This document shows positions 6,315 to 7,544 of a stretch of DNA of 7,544 nucleotides, in pieces; position 1 is the stretch's first letter, and every line of letters begins with the position of its first letter. Source of the stretch: DATJUF01 sp035502655 (GTDB lineage: Bacteria > Desulfobacterota > Binatia > Binatales > Binataceae). The notes beneath the pieces were generated by a model that did no database searches, was not told the origin of the DNA, and saw only the letters and a list, made by a program, of their open reading frames with translations. The position numbers were made by a program, and so were the translations under genes. Where the stretch lies: the NCBI GenBank assembly GCA_035502655.1, contig DATJUF010000135.1, forward strand, positions 1 through 7,544. Reading direction: 5' to 3'.

Positions 6315-7544
6315 ATGGCTCAACCGAACGATTCCGGCATCGATATTGAACTTCAGCGGTTACATGAAGACGCTGAGCGCGTGAGGAACTGGAAGCGATG
6401 GGGTCCGTACTTATCGGAGCGGCAATGGGCCACCGTCCGCGAGGACTATTCACAGCTCGGTGATTGCTGGGAGTACTTTCCATACGATCATGCGCGAAGC
6501 CGGGTCTATCGATGGGGTGAGGACGGGCTGCTCGGAATAAGCGATCGGGAATGCCGTCTTTGCTTTGCCGTGACCCTGTGGAACGAGCGGGATCCTCATC
6601 TGAAGGAGAGACTTTTTGGACTCACCGGTCCCGAAGGTAATCACGGAGAGGACGTAAAGGAATATTATTTCTATCTCGATTCGACGCCAACTCATTCATA
6701 TATGAAGGCGCTGTACAGGTATCCACAGGCAGAATTTCCCTATCAGCGCCTGCTTGCCGAGAGCCGGCGCCGCGGCAGAGGCGATCCCGAGTTCGAGCTG
6801 ATCGATACGGGCGTTTTTGCAGACAACCGCTACTTTGACGTTTTCGCTGAATATGCCAAGGAGTCGCCCAACGACATTCTGATTCGCCTTACGATCTTCA
6901 ATCGCGGACCGGAAGTTGCGCCAATACATCTGCTCCCAACACTATGGTTTCGCAATACGTGGTCATGGGGCCGGCAGGGTGAGGCCTACTGGCCTAAACC
7001 GTCGATCGATCAGGTGCATGAAAGCAGCATCGCCGCCCGGCACACGTCACTGGGTGGTTTTCGCCTCGAAGCAGAGGCTAACGACGGATTTGCCGGTTGC
7101 CTCTTTACCGAGAATGAAACTAATTTCGCCCGCCTCTACGGAGTAACCAATCGGTCTCCCTTCGTCAAAGACGGCTTTAACGACTACGTTGTCGATCGCA
7201 AAGCCGAAGCAGTTAATCCGGAACGCACCGGAACCAAGTCGGCTGTCCATTATCGTTTAAAGGTTCCGGCAAACGGCAGCGTATCAGTGCGCTTGCGTTT
7301 GTTCGCCGAAGAGGAAACGCCGGCAACGGTCTTCGGCCGGAGCTTTGACGGGATTTTCGAGAAAAGAATCGCGGAAGCCGGCAGCTTTTATTCGGCGCGC
7401 ATCCCTAAGACGCTGACAGCCGATGAGCAGCGTATTCAACGCGAGGCCTGCGCCGGATTACTCTGGAGCAAGCAGTTCTATTACTACGTCGTCGACGACT
7501 GGTTACAGGGCGATCCTTCAGAACTCCCGCCATCACGAACCCCA
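6315..7544 (+). CDS. MGH1/GH63-like glucosidase, N-terminal part (runs off the window)
   Basis: The first 410 codons of a large glycoside hydrolase are present and the frame is still open at the window edge. Members I know are about 850-900 residues, so roughly half is missing. Recognisable family stretches are WKRWGPYLSERQWATVREDY (26-45), DHARSRVYRWGEDG (58-71), RLCFAVTLWN (81-90), GNHGEDVKEYYFYLDSTPTH (108-127) and WFRNTWSWG (211-219). The visible part is mainly the N-terminal beta-rich domain. The (alpha/alpha) toroid that carries the catalytic acids begins near AGLLWSKQFYYY (380-391) and lies mostly outside. The family relates to GH63 alpha-glucosidases and mannosylglycerate hydrolase, but its bacterial substrates are largely unknown. 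No signal peptide is seen, so it is likely cytosolic. ATG 6315 is the first start after an in-frame TGA at 6309-6311; no good ribosome binding site precedes it. Confidence 0.88.
   Translation, partial: MAQPNDSGIDIELQRLHEDAERVRNWKRWGPYLSERQWATVREDYSQLGDCWEYFPYDHARSRVYRWGEDGLLGISDRECRLCFAVTLWNERDPHLKERLFGLTGPEGNHGEDVKEYYFYLDSTPTHSYMKALYRYPQAEFPYQRLLAESRRRGRGDPEFELIDTGVFADNRYFDVFAEYAKESPNDILIRLTIFNRGPEVAPIHLLPTLWFRNTWSWGRQGEAYWPKPSIDQVHESSIAARHTSLGGFRLEAEANDGFAGCLFTENETNFARLYGVTNRSPFVKDGFNDYVVDRKAEAVNPERTGTKSAVHYRLKVPANGSVSVRLRLFAEEETPATVFGRSFDGIFEKRIAEAGSFYSARIPKTLTADEQRIQREACAGLLWSKQFYYYVVDDWLQGDPSELPPSRTP

Overview
The window suggests a soil-type, free-living Gram-negative bacterium of moderate to fairly high GC content. 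Acidobacteriota (Terriglobia-like) is my best guess, from the mixture of a secreted lactonase-type propeller, a Cache/HAMP adenylate cyclase and a large MGH1/GH63-like glucosidase beside zwf. No marker gene fixes the taxonomy, so this is inference. No mobile element, CRISPR array, tRNA or rRNA was recognised.

Layout. Bases 1-577 hold no convincing protein gene. They contain a perfect extended -10 promoter (97-105, + strand) followed by a run of stable stem-loops, which I read as a candidate structured RNA. Two minus-strand genes follow: a secreted beta-propeller of the lactonase / 6-phosphogluconolactonase-like superfamily (578-1939, GTG start) and, 309 bp upstream of it, a membrane-bound class III adenylate cyclase with a periplasmic sensor domain, HAMP and catalytic domain (2249-3745). 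A long divergent intergenic region (3746-4417) separates the cyclase from plus-strand zwf, glucose-6-phosphate dehydrogenase (4418-5944). It carries an AT-rich patch with repeated TTSAA-type motifs, a 10-bp stem-loop and a seven-codon upstream ORF that overlaps the zwf start as TGATG. After a 370-bp gap, the window ends inside a large glycoside hydrolase (6315 to beyond 7544), of which 410 codons are visible.

How the genes may work together. The glucosidase could release glucose from an oligosaccharide or glycoside. After phosphorylation, Zwf would commit it to the oxidative pentose phosphate or Entner-Doudoroff route and make NADPH. The next enzyme, 6-phosphogluconolactonase, is absent as a cytosolic gene. 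The propeller at 578-1939 shares a fold with the Pgl/YbhE type but has a signal peptide, so a role in the same pathway is doubtful. The cyclase would link an extracytoplasmic cue to cAMP. Its substrate-site residues (Lys plus Thr) are of the class IIIb type, reported in other cyclases to respond to bicarbonate.

The least explained part is 97-605. At least five stem-loops are visible, and the two G-U wobble pairs found are valid only in plus-strand RNA, the same direction as the promoter.
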